A DNA stretch of 64,000 nucleotides from Acidobacteriota bacterium (GCA_038040445.1 JBBPIG010000012.1:62001-126000), one strand, 5' to 3'; counted from the first letter of the stretch, positions 9,739-19,577 are shown. Program-made: numbers and translations. The notes: generated from the letters alone by a model not told the origin.

Positions 9739-9907
9739 GGTTCCGAGTTCAGGGTTCAGGGGTTTCGGGTTTCTGGTTTCGACCTCTGGTTTCGGGTGGT
9801 GTCCAGTCTCGTAACTAGAAACTAGAAACCAAAAATTAGAAACGCGAAACCAAAAACTCTGAACCCTGAACCCTGAACCCGGAACTCCGAACCCTGAACC
9901 CTGAACT
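9739..9907. repeat. Heptamer inverted element (H1 type), core in reverse orientation
   Basis: GGGTTCA/GGTTTCT words on the left and AGAAACC/TGAACCC words on the right. The core at 9801-9815, GTCCAGTCTCGTAAC, is the reverse complement of the core at 2009-2024. The right arm ends 14 bp before the stop of the TPR gene and the left arm starts 19 bp from the ADOP start. Confidence 0.9.
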
Positions 9908-9921
9908 TCTAACCGTAAAAG

Positions 9922-11217
9922 TTATTTCTCGCTCTTATGCCCGGCTTTGTGCTCGTCGGCGGCTAATTCCAGGAAACGTTTGAAGCGCGGATCGGATCGG
10001 AGGTTGTTAAGATCTTCGTCTCCGTGTATGTAACCCCCGATGTCGAAGTCCGCCTTAACAGCCTTATCGAGCCAATCAAACGCCGCATCGCGATGGTTCA
10101 TCATCGCGTGCGCGCACGCGATGTTGTACATGGAAGTCGGCGGCCGATACCCAAACTGAATTGCGCGCTCGAAAGCCTCAATAGCCTTGGTGTGCTCGCT
10201 CGAAAAATGGAGCGCGTAGCCAAGGTTGAACCAGCCGCGGCCATTGTTCGGCTCGTTCCGCAGGAATGATTCATACTTGTGGACCGCAGGCGCCCAACGT
10301 TGCTTCGAGTACTGCGAGCGCTCAGATTCTTGTCCGCTGAATTGGGAGAGCGTAAGCAGCCCGCTCAACTCTTGAATGTTCTTGAACCGCGCTTCACCGC
10401 GGAGGCTTGCTATATCGGGATCGTGCGTAAGCTTGTCGACTTCGTCGAAGCCCGCATTGATCGACTTCTCGAGCCATTCAAGCCCCAGAGCTCGATCGCC
10501 CTTGAGCGAGTAGGTGCACGCAAGATTGTACATGGCAGACGCGCCGCGATAACCGAGATGCTCGACCGCCTGGGCTAATGCGGCCGCAGCCCGGTCAAAA
10601 TCGCGAAGCCTGAGTAGCCGCGAGCCCACTCGGTACCATTCATAACCATCCTGAGAAGACTCTCTCCTGAGCTGCTCGAAATTGCTGATCGCTTCCTCGA
10701 GTCTGGAGACGGTTTTATCCTTGGCGTGATTGTCTGATTTCTTGGTGAACGACACCTTCTGCAGGATCGCCTTGAATCGAGGGTCGGAACGCAACGGATC
10801 GAGGTCCGAATCGTCTCTCAAGAGATCGGGCCTGTCGAATCCGACCGCCAGCGACCGCTCGAGCCAGAACAGGGCGTTGTCTTTATCGTTCAGCAAGGAG
10901 TACCCGCACGCGACGTTGTACATACACGTCGCCTGGCGATGGCGGAGACTAATCGAACGAGTGAAGGCTTCAATCGCTTCGATGTAATGGTCCGCTTGAT
11001 GCAGCGCGTAGCCCCGGCTGAACCAATACTCGCCGTCGCGAACCTCTTTCGTGTCGTCCTCATTCTTGGCATTTCTTATGCTGGCGTTGTGAACGGATGC
11101 GTCTTTCGACTGATCGGATTTGCGTTGCGCGTTCGACTCGTCAGGCTGCGAGTAAACCGGCAACGATATGCACGAGAGCACGATCAAGAATGCTAACCGC
11201 TTCAGATTTGATTTCAT
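9922..11217 (-). CDS. Exported TPR-repeat protein
   Basis: 431 residues from the ATG at 11217, which has a strong AAGGAGG site. The signal peptide is KRLAFLIVLSCISLPVYSQ. After a charged linker there are three copies of a long tetratricopeptide unit: YSLGYALH-type helices followed by MYN.AC.YSL..D...AL.WLE.S...GF and a closing D.DL..LR.DPRFK. This layout is common in exported acidobacterial TPR proteins and implies a protein-protein scaffold in the envelope. The gene lies 40 nt downstream of the ADOP at 11258-13672, in the same direction, so it probably forms an operon with that ADOP and the NTF2-like gene. No partner can be named. Confidence 0.85.
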   Translation of the reverse strand: MKSNLKRLAFLIVLSCISLPVYSQPDESNAQRKSDQSKDASVHNASIRNAKNEDDTKEVRDGEYWFSRGYALHQADHYIEAIEAFTRSISLRHRQATCMYNVACGYSLLNDKDNALFWLERSLAVGFDRPDLLRDDSDLDPLRSDPRFKAILQKVSFTKKSDNHAKDKTVSRLEEAISNFEQLRRESSQDGYEWYRVGSRLLRLRDFDRAAAALAQAVEHLGYRGASAMYNLACTYSLKGDRALGLEWLEKSINAGFDEVDKLTHDPDIASLRGEARFKNIQELSGLLTLSQFSGQESERSQYSKQRWAPAVHKYESFLRNEPNNGRGWFNLGYALHFSSEHTKAIEAFERAIQFGYRPPTSMYNIACAHAMMNHRDAAFDWLDKAVKADFDIGGYIHGDEDLNNLRSDPRFKRFLELAADEHKAGHKSEK

Positions 11218-11257
11218 TGTTCCAGACCTCCTTGAATTAAGACCCCCAGTCGCGTTG

Positions 11258-13672
11258 TCACTCATAACGAAGCGCGATCATCGGATCGACCTTCGTCGCC
11301 CGCCGCGCCGGAAGATAACAAGCCAGCAGCGCGACGCCAACCAGCAACACTGAAACGCCGGCGAAGGTCAGCGGATCAGTGCCGCTCACGTTGTAGAGCA
11401 GACTCTCGAGAAACCTGGTCAGCCCCACCGCGGCGACAACTCCGCACCCTAGCCCTACCGCAACCATCTTCAGACCCTCGCCGATCACCATGCTCAAGAT
11501 CTGCGCGGGCTTCGCCCCGAGCGCCATTCGCACGCCGATTTCATGCGTGCGCTGCGCGGTCGTGAAGCTGAGCAACCCGTATATGCCGATGCCCGCCAGG
11601 ACCAGCGCGAGCACCGCGAACGATCCGAGCAGCAACAGATTGAAACGCCGCTGGCTGATCGAGCGATCGACCAGTTGCTCAATCGTCGCAATGCTCGAGA
11701 AGGTTTGGTTGCGGTTCACCTCGCGGATTTTTTCCTTCACCGCCGGCAAGAGACTGCCCGGATCATCCGCCGTTCGCACAACGTAGGTCATCCCACCGGC
11801 GGGCAATTGCGCATATGGAACGAAGACTTCCGGACGTGGTTCGCTGTCAAACCCATTAGGCCGGACATCGCCGGTCACACCCACGATCTCGGAAGTCAAA
11901 GTTCGACCTAGCGATTGAAAAGTGATCTTCTTACCTAACGGGTCTTCCGCCGGCCAATGTCGCAGCGCCATCGCCTGGTTGATCAACACGACCGGGGCCG
12001 CGTCCTGTTTGTCGAACTGATTCAACCCGCGGCCACGCAACAGCGGCACTCCGAGCGCGCGCAGATAGTCGGGCGTGATGTCGATCAGATAAGCCGTCGG
12101 GTCTTGTCCCGATGGAGAGGCGGGACGGCCTTCGACGCGGATGGTGACCGGCAGTGTCACTTGATTATCGTGAAACGGCAGCGCCGAGGCGGCTCCAACG
12201 GACTGAACGCCAGCCAGCGACGTCAGCCGCTCGATCGTTTGCTCGACGAAAACCACGCGCTGTTCCGGCGTGCGGTTTCTTCCGAGCTGCATTTCAAGCG
12301 TCAACGCGCGGTCGGTAACAAAGCCCGGATCGACGCGCAGCAACGCAACGAAACTGCGCGCCAGCAACCCCGCGCCGGCCAACAGCACCAACGCCAACGC
12401 CACTTCGGAAACGACCAGGACAGAGCGAAAGCGTCGCCGGCCACGCCCGCCGGCCACACCGCGCCCTTCTTCTTTGAGCGTGGACACGAGATCAGTCCGC
12501 GAGCTTTCGAGCGCCGGGGCCAGTCCGAAAATCAGCGCGGTCAAGACCGAAACGCCAAACGCGAATACAAGAACAGAGCCGTTGAGGCTGACTTGATTGA
12601 GGCGGGGAAGATTGCCGGGACTGAACGCGGCGATAAGATCGATCAGCCATCCCGATAGCAGGACGCCGCCCGCGCCGCCTGCCAACGCGAGCACGACGCT
12701 CTCGGCCAGCAACTGACGCAGCAACCGGCCTCGTCCTGCGCCGAGCGCGGCTCGAATCGCAAACTCGCGCGAGCGTTCCGTGGAGCGCGCAAGCAGCAAG
12801 TTGGCGACATTGGCGCATGCAATCAACAAGACGAAGCTTACCGCGCCGAACAGGATCAGCAGCGCCGGCCGCACCTGCCCGACGAGCGATTCGCGCAACG
12901 GCACCGCGGTCGCGCCGACGTTCCCATTGGTTCGCGGATACTCCTGCGCGAGTTGCGCCCCGACTGCTTGCGCCTCAGCTTGCGCTTGCTCAACCGTGAT
13001 TTCAGGCTTCAGCCGCCCGACGACTCTGATGTAGCTTCCGCCGCGAATCCGTGCGTCGTTCTCGCGCGGCGGACGCGGCGCCCAGACTTCACGATCCGGC
13101 GGATATTGAAACTCCGGCGGCATGATCCCAACCACCATGTGAGGCTGGCCGTTGAGCACCAGTTTCTGCCCCACCAAATCCGGATCGCCGCCGAAGCGCC
13201 GCTGCCACAGCCCATAACCGAGCACGACAACCTGGGCCTGACCCGGTTGATATTCTTCGGGCAGGAACGTGCGGCCATACAAGGCGGGCACGCCCAGAAT
13301 GTCGAAGAACCCCGCGCTCACGACCCACGAGCGAAAGGCCTCCGGCTCACCGCGATCGATCAAGCTGTGGCCGAATGGTTCCGCGGCGGCGATGGCTTCG
13401 CAAGCGTTCATGCGTTCACGCCAATCGAGGAAATTGGCTGGTGAAGTTTCTTCGCGTTCGACGCCGCTCTTCAGATTGGTCTGCCACAACGTGACGACGC
13501 GCGCCTCATCTCGATAGGGCAACCGCCGCAACAACACACCGTTGACGACGCTAAAGATGGCCGTCGTCGCGCCAATCCCGAGCGCGAGTGTGAGCACGGC
13601 CACCGCGGTGAACCCGGGTCTCTTCAGAAGAGCCCGAACGCTAAAACGCACGTCTTGAAAAAAAGCATCCAT
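11258..13672 (-). CDS. ADOP-family orphan permease in operon with NTF2-like and TPR genes
   Basis: 804 residues with the complete two-half layout and a C-terminus of [20 protein letters not shown]. The natural start is the ATG at 13672 (MDAFFQDVRFSVRALLKRPGF). The longer reading frame upstream overlaps the preceding gene and is not ADOP-like. It starts only 7 nt after the stop of the NTF2-like gene with no clear ribosome site of its own, which suggests translational coupling. The TPR gene follows 40 nt downstream. This is one of the few ADOPs here not separated from its neighbours by a heptamer element on both sides. Confidence 0.94.
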   Translation of the reverse strand: MDAFFQDVRFSVRALLKRPGFTAVAVLTLALGIGATTAIFSVVNGVLLRRLPYRDEARVVTLWQTNLKSGVEREETSPANFLDWRERMNACEAIAAAEPFGHSLIDRGEPEAFRSWVVSAGFFDILGVPALYGRTFLPEEYQPGQAQVVVLGYGLWQRRFGGDPDLVGQKLVLNGQPHMVVGIMPPEFQYPPDREVWAPRPPRENDARIRGGSYIRVVGRLKPEITVEQAQAEAQAVGAQLAQEYPRTNGNVGATAVPLRESLVGQVRPALLILFGAVSFVLLIACANVANLLLARSTERSREFAIRAALGAGRGRLLRQLLAESVVLALAGGAGGVLLSGWLIDLIAAFSPGNLPRLNQVSLNGSVLVFAFGVSVLTALIFGLAPALESSRTDLVSTLKEEGRGVAGGRGRRRFRSVLVVSEVALALVLLAGAGLLARSFVALLRVDPGFVTDRALTLEMQLGRNRTPEQRVVFVEQTIERLTSLAGVQSVGAASALPFHDNQVTLPVTIRVEGRPASPSGQDPTAYLIDITPDYLRALGVPLLRGRGLNQFDKQDAAPVVLINQAMALRHWPAEDPLGKKITFQSLGRTLTSEIVGVTGDVRPNGFDSEPRPEVFVPYAQLPAGGMTYVVRTADDPGSLLPAVKEKIREVNRNQTFSSIATIEQLVDRSISQRRFNLLLLGSFAVLALVLAGIGIYGLLSFTTAQRTHEIGVRMALGAKPAQILSMVIGEGLKMVAVGLGCGVVAAVGLTRFLESLLYNVSGTDPLTFAGVSVLLVGVALLACYLPARRATKVDPMIALRYE

Positions 13673-13679
13673 CGCTTTG

Positions 13680-14129
13680 TCAGTTCTTGGGTGGCGGACT
13701 CTGCCACAGCACATTCACGATCATCCATTTGCCGTTGTACTTGGCGAGATGGAAATAGTCCGTTCCCCAGGCCGCCACCAGCTTTGCGGAAGCCGTTTGA
13801 TCCTGTACGTCGAATATAGTGATCTCTTTCGGCGCGTCCTTCGGACGCTTGCCGCTCTTGTTCCAGGTCTTTGCGACTTCGACCAATTCGGCATAAGACA
13901 TCTTGCCAGTTGTGTAACCGTCTTTGCCTTTCTCACGCCAGTAGCCGTGCTTCGACAAATCGGGGTGGACACTGCGTTCTATGCGAGCGGGTTCAACCTG
14001 ATAGACGCCTTCGACGTAGTCGAGTACGGCTTGCCTTACCATGTCTCGTTCGTCGTTCGATTGTGACAGTGCAGTGGCGACGCCAATAACAAACGTCAGA
14101 ACTACAGCCAACGGAATTAGTCTCTTCAT
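13680..14129 (-). CDS. Exported NTF2-like (lumazine-binding-type) protein
   Basis: 149 residues from the ATG at 14129, which follows AAGGAGAT; a 16-codon longer frame exists but is less likely. The signal peptide is KRLIPLAVVLTFVIGVATALSQ. The mature domain of about 125 residues (VRQAVLDYVEGVYQ, HPDLSKHGYW, FHLAKYNGKWMIVNVLW) fits the NTF2/SnoaL fold, in particular the group often annotated as putative lumazine-binding. It is probably periplasmic with an unknown ligand. It is the first gene of a likely operon with the ADOP and TPR genes downstream. Confidence 0.8.
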   Translation of the reverse strand: MKRLIPLAVVLTFVIGVATALSQSNDERDMVRQAVLDYVEGVYQVEPARIERSVHPDLSKHGYWREKGKDGYTTGKMSYAELVEVAKTWNKSGKRPKDAPKEITIFDVQDQTASAKLVAAWGTDYFHLAKYNGKWMIVNVLWQSPPPKN

Positions 14130-14200
14130 CTCGATCTCCTTCATTCCAAGGTTCCTCGAATTAGGAAGCTCCATCATCCCTCATCCTCGGTTAGGTTGCC

Positions 14201-14360
14201 ATTTCTGGTTTCTGGTTTTCGGTTTCTGGTTGCAAAAGGGACTCGAAGTCTCAAACACAAAGAACTAGAAACCAGAAACCGTGAACTCTGAACCCTGAAC
14301 TCTGAACCCTGAACCCTGAACCCTGAACCCTGAACCCTGAACTCTGAACCCTGAACCCCC
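14201..14360. repeat. Heptamer inverted element with long TGAACCC run
   Basis: A short left arm of GGTTTCT words and a long right arm with about ten consecutive TGAACCC or TGAACTC words at 14282-14358. The centre lacks the GGTTACGAGACTGG core. The right arm ends 3-4 bp before the stop codon of the ADOP at 14364. In that gene's transcript the segment right after the stop would therefore be a run of GGGUUCA, which has four or more G3 tracts and could form a G-quadruplex. Confidence 0.9.
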
Positions 14361-14363
14361 TGC

Positions 14364-16817
14364 CTATTCGTAACGAAGCGCGACCATCGGATCGACCTTC
14401 GCTGCCCGACGCGCCGGTACGAAGCAAGCCAATAGACCGACGGCGGTCAAACCGACCCCAACCAGCGTGAAGGTGAGCGGATCAGTCGCGCTCACTTCAA
14501 ACAACAGGCTCGCCATAACGCGAGTCAACATATATGCGCCGGTCAAACCTACTGCCAGGCCGACCGCGGTCATCCTCAATCCTTCTCCCACCACCATCGC
14601 CAGCACGTTTCGTGTTGTAGCTCCAAGCGCCACGCGCACGCCAATCTCCTGGGTTCGCTGGGTGACTGAATAAGCCATCACGCCGTAAATCCCAATCGCC
14701 GCCAGCAACAACGCGATAGCTGAAAACGTCCCCAGCAACAGGGAAAGAAAACGCGGTCTCACCAGCGAAGCCCCGACGACCTCGCCCATGGTTTGCAGTT
14801 GATAAATCGGCACGCTCGGATCCAGATCGCTGACGGCCGAACGGATGCCCGACGCAACTGCCCCCGCCGAAGAGCCTTCGGTTTTCACCACGAAGCTCAT
14901 GCGGGTGCCGATTCCGAACGCGACCGTTTGAGGCAACAAGAAGTAGAGCTCGGTTCCCGCCGGCTTATCCACGCCCAGGTTCTTTGTGTCTTCGACTATG
15001 CCGACTACCGTGAACCAAACCGCCGGAGTGTTGAACGCCGGGTTCACGCGGCGGCCTATTGGGCTGCCTTGCCAAAACCGCCGCGCCATCGCTTGATTGA
15101 TCACCATGACCTTCTGCGCGCTGTCGTTGCGGTCGGACGCCTCGAAGGTGCGGCCTTCGAGCGTTCGGATGCCCATCGTCTTGAAGTAGTCCTCGTTCAC
15201 CGTGTTCCAGTAATCGACGTTCTCGGCCGGCCCATCAGGCGTCCCTTGATAATCCTCGATGTCGGTGTCGTTCGCGTTTATCGGCCGCAACGGCGGCAGA
15301 CCCGTCACCAGAGAAGCCGACTTGACTCCGGGCAGCCCGGCCAACTTTTCCTCTAGCTGGTTGGCAAAACGCATTCGATCCGGACTTTGGTATCGCGAAG
15401 CCGGCAGTTGAAGACTGAACGCTGTAACGCTACGCGGCTCAAATCCGACCTCCACCTGCTGAAGCTTCCAGAACGCGCGAATCATAAGGCCGGACCCGAC
15501 GACCGGAATCACCGCAAGAGCGATCTCTACGACAACCAGAGTCTTTCTTAGGCGGTGACTGCCCCCACCACCCGACGTTCTTTGTCCCGACCCGCGCAGC
15601 GTTGTTGCCAGGTCCCGATCGCGCATCTGGAGCAGCGGCGCCATCGCAAAAACTATTATCGAGAGAATCGAGACGCCGAGCGTGAACGCCAGCACCGTCA
15701 AGTCGATTCCGATTTCAGCGGTGCGCGGTATGCTGTCAGGCGCGGCGGCCATTATCAGGCCCAGCCCGACTTTGGCGAGGACTATCCCGGCTATTGCCCC
15801 GAGCACGACGAGGATCATCCCCTCGGCAAGAAACTGTCTGAGCAATCTGTTTCGGCCGGCTCCAAGCGCGAGACGTATCGAGAACTCACGGCGTCTTGCT
15901 TCAGCGCGCGCCAACAAAAGATTCGCGACGTTCACACAAGCGATCAACAGGACAAAAGCCACGGCGCCCAGCAGCATAAGCACCGCCGGGCGCGCCGCGC
16001 CCACCACGTCTTCGTGAAGCGGCACCATCAGGATCGGGTGGCCATCGGGACCGGGCAGGTGCTGAGCCCGATTCTGACTCTTCCAACCAGCCATCAGCGA
16101 GTCGATCTCGGAGCGCGCCTGTTCTACCCTAACGTCCGGTTTGAGTCTGCCGATGACGTAGAGGAAATGCCCGCCTCGATTGCCGGGATTGGCCGGATCG
16201 AACTGAAGAGGCAGCCACACCTCAGCTGGATCGTTGCTGCCGGGAGGAAAAACGAATCCGGGCGGCATAACGCCGGCCACTGTTGTTGGCTGAGAGTTGA
16301 TTTGAATTTCTTTTCCTACGATGTCGTCCTGGCCACCGAAGGCGCGGCGCCACAATCCGTCGGAGATGAGCGCGGTAAGTGGTCCGCCGTTGCGGTCTTC
16401 TTCGGGCGTGAAGTTGCGACCCTTCGTCGGTTGCACTCCCAACGCATCTATCAAACCGCGAGTTACTAGCGCGGCGGTGACTCTGATGGGCTCCTCGGAA
16501 GTGGCGATGTTCCTTCCGGCGGTAGTCCACGCGCCGATGCTGTCCCACGATTGCCCTTCGTTCTGAATGTCTAAGAACTCCGGCGCGGACATCCAGAACT
16601 TTCTCAGGTTCATGGTCGGGAATTCGGTATAGATTCGCACGAGCTTGCCAGGCTCGTTAAAAGGCAGCGGGCGCAGGAGGACGGCGTTGACGACGCTGAA
16701 GATCGCGGTGTTGGCGCCGATGCCAAGAGCCAGAGTGACGACAGCGACTGCGGCGAACCCCGGTTTGTGAATCAGCATTCGCAGTCCGTATCGTAAGTCC
16801 TGCACTAGAGTTTGCAT
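14364..16817 (-). CDS. ADOP-family orphan permease
   Basis: 817 residues with both permease halves. The start is the ATG at 16817 ([21 protein letters not shown]), 4 nt downstream of GGGAGG. The 23 extra codons upstream are not family-like. First-half motifs are [27 protein letters not shown], interrupted only by conservative changes, and the C-terminus is [19 protein letters not shown]. Nucleotides around its start closely resemble those at the start of the PQQ gene at 3410 (ATGCAAAC..T...GCA.GAC), which supports the idea that the PQQ gene took over an ADOP start. It is the most upstream gene of the 16.8-kb minus-strand block. Confidence 0.94.
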   Translation of the reverse strand: MQTLVQDLRYGLRMLIHKPGFAAVAVVTLALGIGANTAIFSVVNAVLLRPLPFNEPGKLVRIYTEFPTMNLRKFWMSAPEFLDIQNEGQSWDSIGAWTTAGRNIATSEEPIRVTAALVTRGLIDALGVQPTKGRNFTPEEDRNGGPLTALISDGLWRRAFGGQDDIVGKEIQINSQPTTVAGVMPPGFVFPPGSNDPAEVWLPLQFDPANPGNRGGHFLYVIGRLKPDVRVEQARSEIDSLMAGWKSQNRAQHLPGPDGHPILMVPLHEDVVGAARPAVLMLLGAVAFVLLIACVNVANLLLARAEARRREFSIRLALGAGRNRLLRQFLAEGMILVVLGAIAGIVLAKVGLGLIMAAAPDSIPRTAEIGIDLTVLAFTLGVSILSIIVFAMAPLLQMRDRDLATTLRGSGQRTSGGGGSHRLRKTLVVVEIALAVIPVVGSGLMIRAFWKLQQVEVGFEPRSVTAFSLQLPASRYQSPDRMRFANQLEEKLAGLPGVKSASLVTGLPPLRPINANDTDIEDYQGTPDGPAENVDYWNTVNEDYFKTMGIRTLEGRTFEASDRNDSAQKVMVINQAMARRFWQGSPIGRRVNPAFNTPAVWFTVVGIVEDTKNLGVDKPAGTELYFLLPQTVAFGIGTRMSFVVKTEGSSAGAVASGIRSAVSDLDPSVPIYQLQTMGEVVGASLVRPRFLSLLLGTFSAIALLLAAIGIYGVMAYSVTQRTQEIGVRVALGATTRNVLAMVVGEGLRMTAVGLAVGLTGAYMLTRVMASLLFEVSATDPLTFTLVGVGLTAVGLLACFVPARRAAKVDPMVALRYE

Positions 16818-17130
16818 CGTTCCTCCCGAAGGGCAGACACGAAATCCCCACGGACCTAATGATCGTAATGCGCTACAGGCGGGCACACGAGCGCACTTTT
16901 GCCTAATTACCTGAGGGTACTAACCAACTGGCGTGCCAACGTGGTCGCGGTGGACCTCACGTCTCCGGTTACGCATCAAGAGTAGACAGGGCTGGTCGAG
17001 CACGTGAGTAAGTACAGGGTTGATAGAGGTTGTGCAGGATCTTGGCAACCGGATCGCGGCAAGAGTGAGGCAGCGTCGCCCAATGTCCGAAATTGGGAGT
17101 TCGCAATTCGAAATGCTGACTGTCCGTCTA

Positions 17131-17158
17131 CAGGAATAGCTTTCCCAGAATCGCGCAG
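17131..17158 (+). repeat. Left copy of direct repeat bounding the R-M-like module
   Basis: CAGGAATAGCTTTCCCAGAA followed by TCGCGCAG matches the segment at 19678-19704 with one gap and about two substitutions. The two copies bracket the methyltransferase, nuclease and DUF433 genes, as expected for an insertion scar or recombination site. No integrase is nearby. Confidence 0.5.
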
Positions 17159-17280
17159 AGTGCTCCACCAATGGTCGCGCCCTGATCGTCGCGTTGAGTC
17201 ACGCGAAAAGTTTGAGGGCAGACTGCCCTTCTGCGTAGGTTCGCCCAAATTTCCTTAGCGACAGAAGCAACATTTGGCGG

Positions 17281-17308
17281 TTGACTAATTTGTCACCTGC
17301 TGTAGAAT
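17281..17308 (+). promoter_or_regulatory. Sigma-70-like promoter for leaderless transcript
   Basis: TTGACT (17281-17286), a 16-nt spacer and TAGAAT (17303-17308). The ATG of the downstream gene starts 7 nt after the -10 box, where transcription would begin, so the mRNA is probably leaderless. The same arrangement occurs at 61442-61470. Confidence 0.65.
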
Positions 17309-17315
17309 CGCACGT

Positions 17316-18386
17316 ATGGTGTTGGGGCCGAGACTCAGGCAAATCAGGATCGAAAGCGGGCTGAGCATAAAGGCGCTCGCGCGCAAGGTCAAAGTAAACC
17401 ACGCGTATCTCTCGCGTATCGAATCCGGGCAGGTTCAACCGTCTGAGCAGGTGCTGCGCAAGATATCAAAGGCGTTAAAGCACGACGAAGCAGAGCTAAT
17501 GATTCTTGCCGATCGTATTCCTCCCAAATGGAGATCAGCAATTAGGAAAACGCCAAAGGAAGCTGCTCTATTGATTCGAGAATCTATTGGAGAGTATGGC
17601 GGATCGGAAGACGGGAACGGCGCTTTGGGACTAGCCAAACTGGCGACTGCACGCGGCAAATCGAAACGGAAATCGCCGGCCGGAGTCTCCACCAATGAGC
17701 TTGTTTTTAGCGCACACAGCGGAACGAATGATGGTTTGTTTCCTCAAATACTTTCGTTGTACGTGATCCCCGGAAGCGTTGTCGCGGATGTGACCTACGG
17801 CAAAGGGGTCTTCTGGAAAAACATTCCAGAAGGACTGTACCAGTTGAAAGCCAGCGACCTCACTCAGGGAATAGACTGCCGATCGTTGCCTTATGAAGGT
17901 GAGACGATTGACTGCTTAGTTTTGGATCCGCCATATATGCACACCCCTGGTGGGACGGCACATGTGGGCCATCAGAACTACGAAGGCTACTATCGGAACA
18001 ACACTGCCGAGAATGGGTCCGGCAAGAAGTATCACGAGGCGGTTCTGGATCTCTACTTCAAAGCGGCGGATGAGGCAGGTCGGGTTCTGCGGGAAGAAGG
18101 GATTTTTATCGTCAAGTGCGCCGATGAGGTTTGTGCAAATCAACAGCGGTTGACCCACGTGGAGCTGATCAACGAATTTAGGAAGAAAAGTTTCATTGTG
18201 GAAGACCTTTTTGTTCTAATGCGGAGCAACCGGCCTGGGGTGAGCAGGATTTTGAAGCAAGTACACGCCAGAAAGAATCACTCCTACTTCCTGGTTTTCC
18301 GTAAATCAAATGGAAAGAGCCGCTGGACAGGACCGAAAAAAGCTAACGCCCGGCAGCCAAGTCTGTTACCTCATCAAAAAACTTAG
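17316..18386 (+). CDS. HTH (XRE)-fused DNA methyltransferase
   Basis: 356 residues. Residues 4-60 are an XRE/Cro-type helix-turn-helix (LRQIRIESGLSIKALARKV, YLSRIESGQVQPSEQVLRKI). After a linker (about 65-125) comes an amino-methyltransferase domain with SAM-binding motif I ADVTYGKGVFW (157-167) and catalytic DPPY (204-207), so the order is motif I before motif IV. It should methylate adenine N6 or cytosine N4 in DNA; the target is unknown. The HTH may let the enzyme regulate its own promoter, as in some R-M systems. It converges on the candidate nuclease gene with a 44-nt tail-to-tail overlap. No ribosome site precedes the ATG, in keeping with the leaderless promoter. Confidence 0.88.
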   Translation: MVLGPRLRQIRIESGLSIKALARKVKVNHAYLSRIESGQVQPSEQVLRKISKALKHDEAELMILADRIPPKWRSAIRKTPKEAALLIRESIGEYGGSEDGNGALGLAKLATARGKSKRKSPAGVSTNELVFSAHSGTNDGLFPQILSLYVIPGSVVADVTYGKGVFWKNIPEGLYQLKASDLTQGIDCRSLPYEGETIDCLVLDPPYMHTPGGTAHVGHQNYEGYYRNNTAENGSGKKYHEAVLDLYFKAADEAGRVLREEGIFIVKCADEVCANQQRLTHVELINEFRKKSFIVEDLFVLMRSNRPGVSRILKQVHARKNHSYFLVFRKSNGKSRWTGPKKANARQPSLLPHQKT

Positions 18387-19254
18387 CAAAGGGCACGACC
18401 GCCATCGGTGGATCGCCGGTCGCTAATGCTTCGTATTTCTTAGGCACGTCGAAATAATAGAAACGGTGCATCACGGCGATAAATCGATAGTAAAGATTCC
18501 ATTGCTTCGGCACACAAATCTCCACGACTTCTTTTGAGGTGTGGTCCAGCTTTGTTTCTGCAAGGCACACCAATATACCTTTGAACTTACCAAAACCATG
18601 GACGCCGTCGAGAACCCGTTGATGAGCAAACACCTGTATAACTCGCTCTCGGGTTGAGGTCTTTACAGGGACGTGGAACTTGGGTTTAGCCGGTCCGAGA
18701 TCGTAAATGAAGTCTGTGGGAAGTGTTCTCTTCTCATCTTCGAGTTGGAGGACTTCGACCTGAGTGCGGGGATTGACCCTGAAGGCCCGAGCGAAAAAAT
18801 GGCCAATCAGACATTCAAAGAAAGTGGCCGGTGTCTTTTGGTCTCCAGTTTTGAGAAGATCAGCCGCGCAGCAATAGGATATGGCAATCGTGTAAAGGAA
18901 TCGCGTTCGTTCCTGCAATTGAATTGTATCTAGCGTTCCTTGGAGTAGATTGTCTAGTTGACGTTTCGCGGAATCTGCGTCAAATAGGCTTTCGTTGACT
19001 GCCCGAGATAGCTTGGGCTTCCTCCCGGCTTTGGCAAAGGAGAAATAGGTCTTTTCGGGCACCTTCGAAATAAGTCGGACGCGTTGACACGAAGAAAGAA
19101 AATCAAGAGCCGCAGAGGTAAAGTGCGCGATCATCTCTGCGACTTCGGGCGATTTTGCATCCTTGGCCGTTTGCTTCTTGAGCGTCTTGTAACGAGTAGA
19201 CAGTGCTTCGAGAATTGGATTCACACGAGGAGCCATAGGCTCGTAATATAACAT
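18343..19254 (-). CDS. Candidate restriction endonuclease (PD-(D/E)xK-like)
   Basis: 303 residues, no named family recognised with certainty. The centre has the arrangement of a PD-(D/E)xK core: FFECLIGHFFARAF (helix with E147), then LPTDFIYDLG (D181), then FHVPVKTSTRERVIQ (K198). The acidic residue normally two before the lysine is replaced by P, so E147 may supply the missing charge; this is inference. Position next to and convergent with a DNA methyltransferase makes a restriction enzyme the best guess. The start may instead be the ATG at 19236 (MAPRVNP), since the first codons overlap an AT-rich stretch. It overlaps the end of the DUF433 gene upstream, so the two are probably co-expressed. 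Confidence 0.7.
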   Translation of the reverse strand: MLYYEPMAPRVNPILEALSTRYKTLKKQTAKDAKSPEVAEMIAHFTSAALDFLSSCQRVRLISKVPEKTYFSFAKAGRKPKLSRAVNESLFDADSAKRQLDNLLQGTLDTIQLQERTRFLYTIAISYCCAADLLKTGDQKTPATFFECLIGHFFARAFRVNPRTQVEVLQLEDEKRTLPTDFIYDLGPAKPKFHVPVKTSTRERVIQVFAHQRVLDGVHGFGKFKGILVCLAETKLDHTSKEVVEICVPKQWNLYYRFIAVMHRFYYFDVPKKYEALATGDPPMAVVPFAKFFDEVTDLAAGR

Positions 19255-19577
19255 TGAATAAGCAAGCTAGACATTCTCTTTCGCTGTCCTTCGTTACTTC
19301 CGAGCCTGTCCAGAACCCGTCGCCCTTTCGCGCTTCTGCGCCTTTCAATCTTGGTGGTGAGCGCCTCGCTGGCGAGATTGATTGCCTCTCCGATTGCCTC
19401 CCGGCTGATGCTGTTTCGATAGGCCGAGACAATCCAGTTCCAGTCTTTGCCTTGACCCGCGTAGTAGAGGACGTCTTTGACGAGGACGCGCGTGCCCTTA
19501 AAGGTCAGGTCTCCTCCGCAGATCTCCGGATCGGAAACTATGTAGTCGCCGAACTCCTTCCGTCTCCTGGCTGCCAT
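19221..19577 (-). CDS. DUF433-family protein (antitoxin-like)
   Basis: 118 residues with the DUF433 signature: DYIVSDPEICGGDLTFKGTRV at about 11-31, then the Y..A.G..W..I...Y..I helix region. DUF433 proteins have a small helix-turn-helix fold and are often antitoxins of PIN or DUF5615 toxins, but no such toxin is adjacent here. GGGAGAAAC precedes the ATG. Its 3' end overlaps the start of the candidate nuclease, so it may instead serve as a controller of the R-M-like module. The last 20 residues (SLLIQCYITSLWLLV) look unlike the family and lie in the overlap. Confidence 0.75.
   Translation of the reverse strand: MAARRRKEFGDYIVSDPEICGGDLTFKGTRVLVKDVLYYAGQGKDWNWIVSAYRNSISREAIGEAINLASEALTTKIERRRSAKGRRVLDRLGSNEGQRKRMSSLLIQCYITSLWLLV

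Larger units (their letters stand above)
16818..17315. other. Divergent intergenic region with heptad-periodic patch
   Basis: About 500 bp without a convincing gene, between the ADOP at 14364-16817 and the HTH-methyltransferase gene. It holds three things: a 7-bp periodic patch at about 17,082-17,117 (CCGAAAT, GTTCGCA, ATTCGAA words, also seen near 35,245), one copy of an imperfect direct repeat at 17131-17158 whose partner is at 19678-19704, and the promoter of the HTH-methyltransferase. Confidence 0.6.

Noticed and set aside
14282-14358. TGAACCC run as a telomere or a CRISPR array
   Set aside because: It is internal to a bacterial chromosome segment, has no spacers of constant length, no cas genes and occurs in inverted pairs between genes.
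19103-19432. 109-codon minus-strand frame between the DUF433 and nuclease genes
   Set aside because: It overlaps both better-supported genes out of frame and has no recognisable domain.
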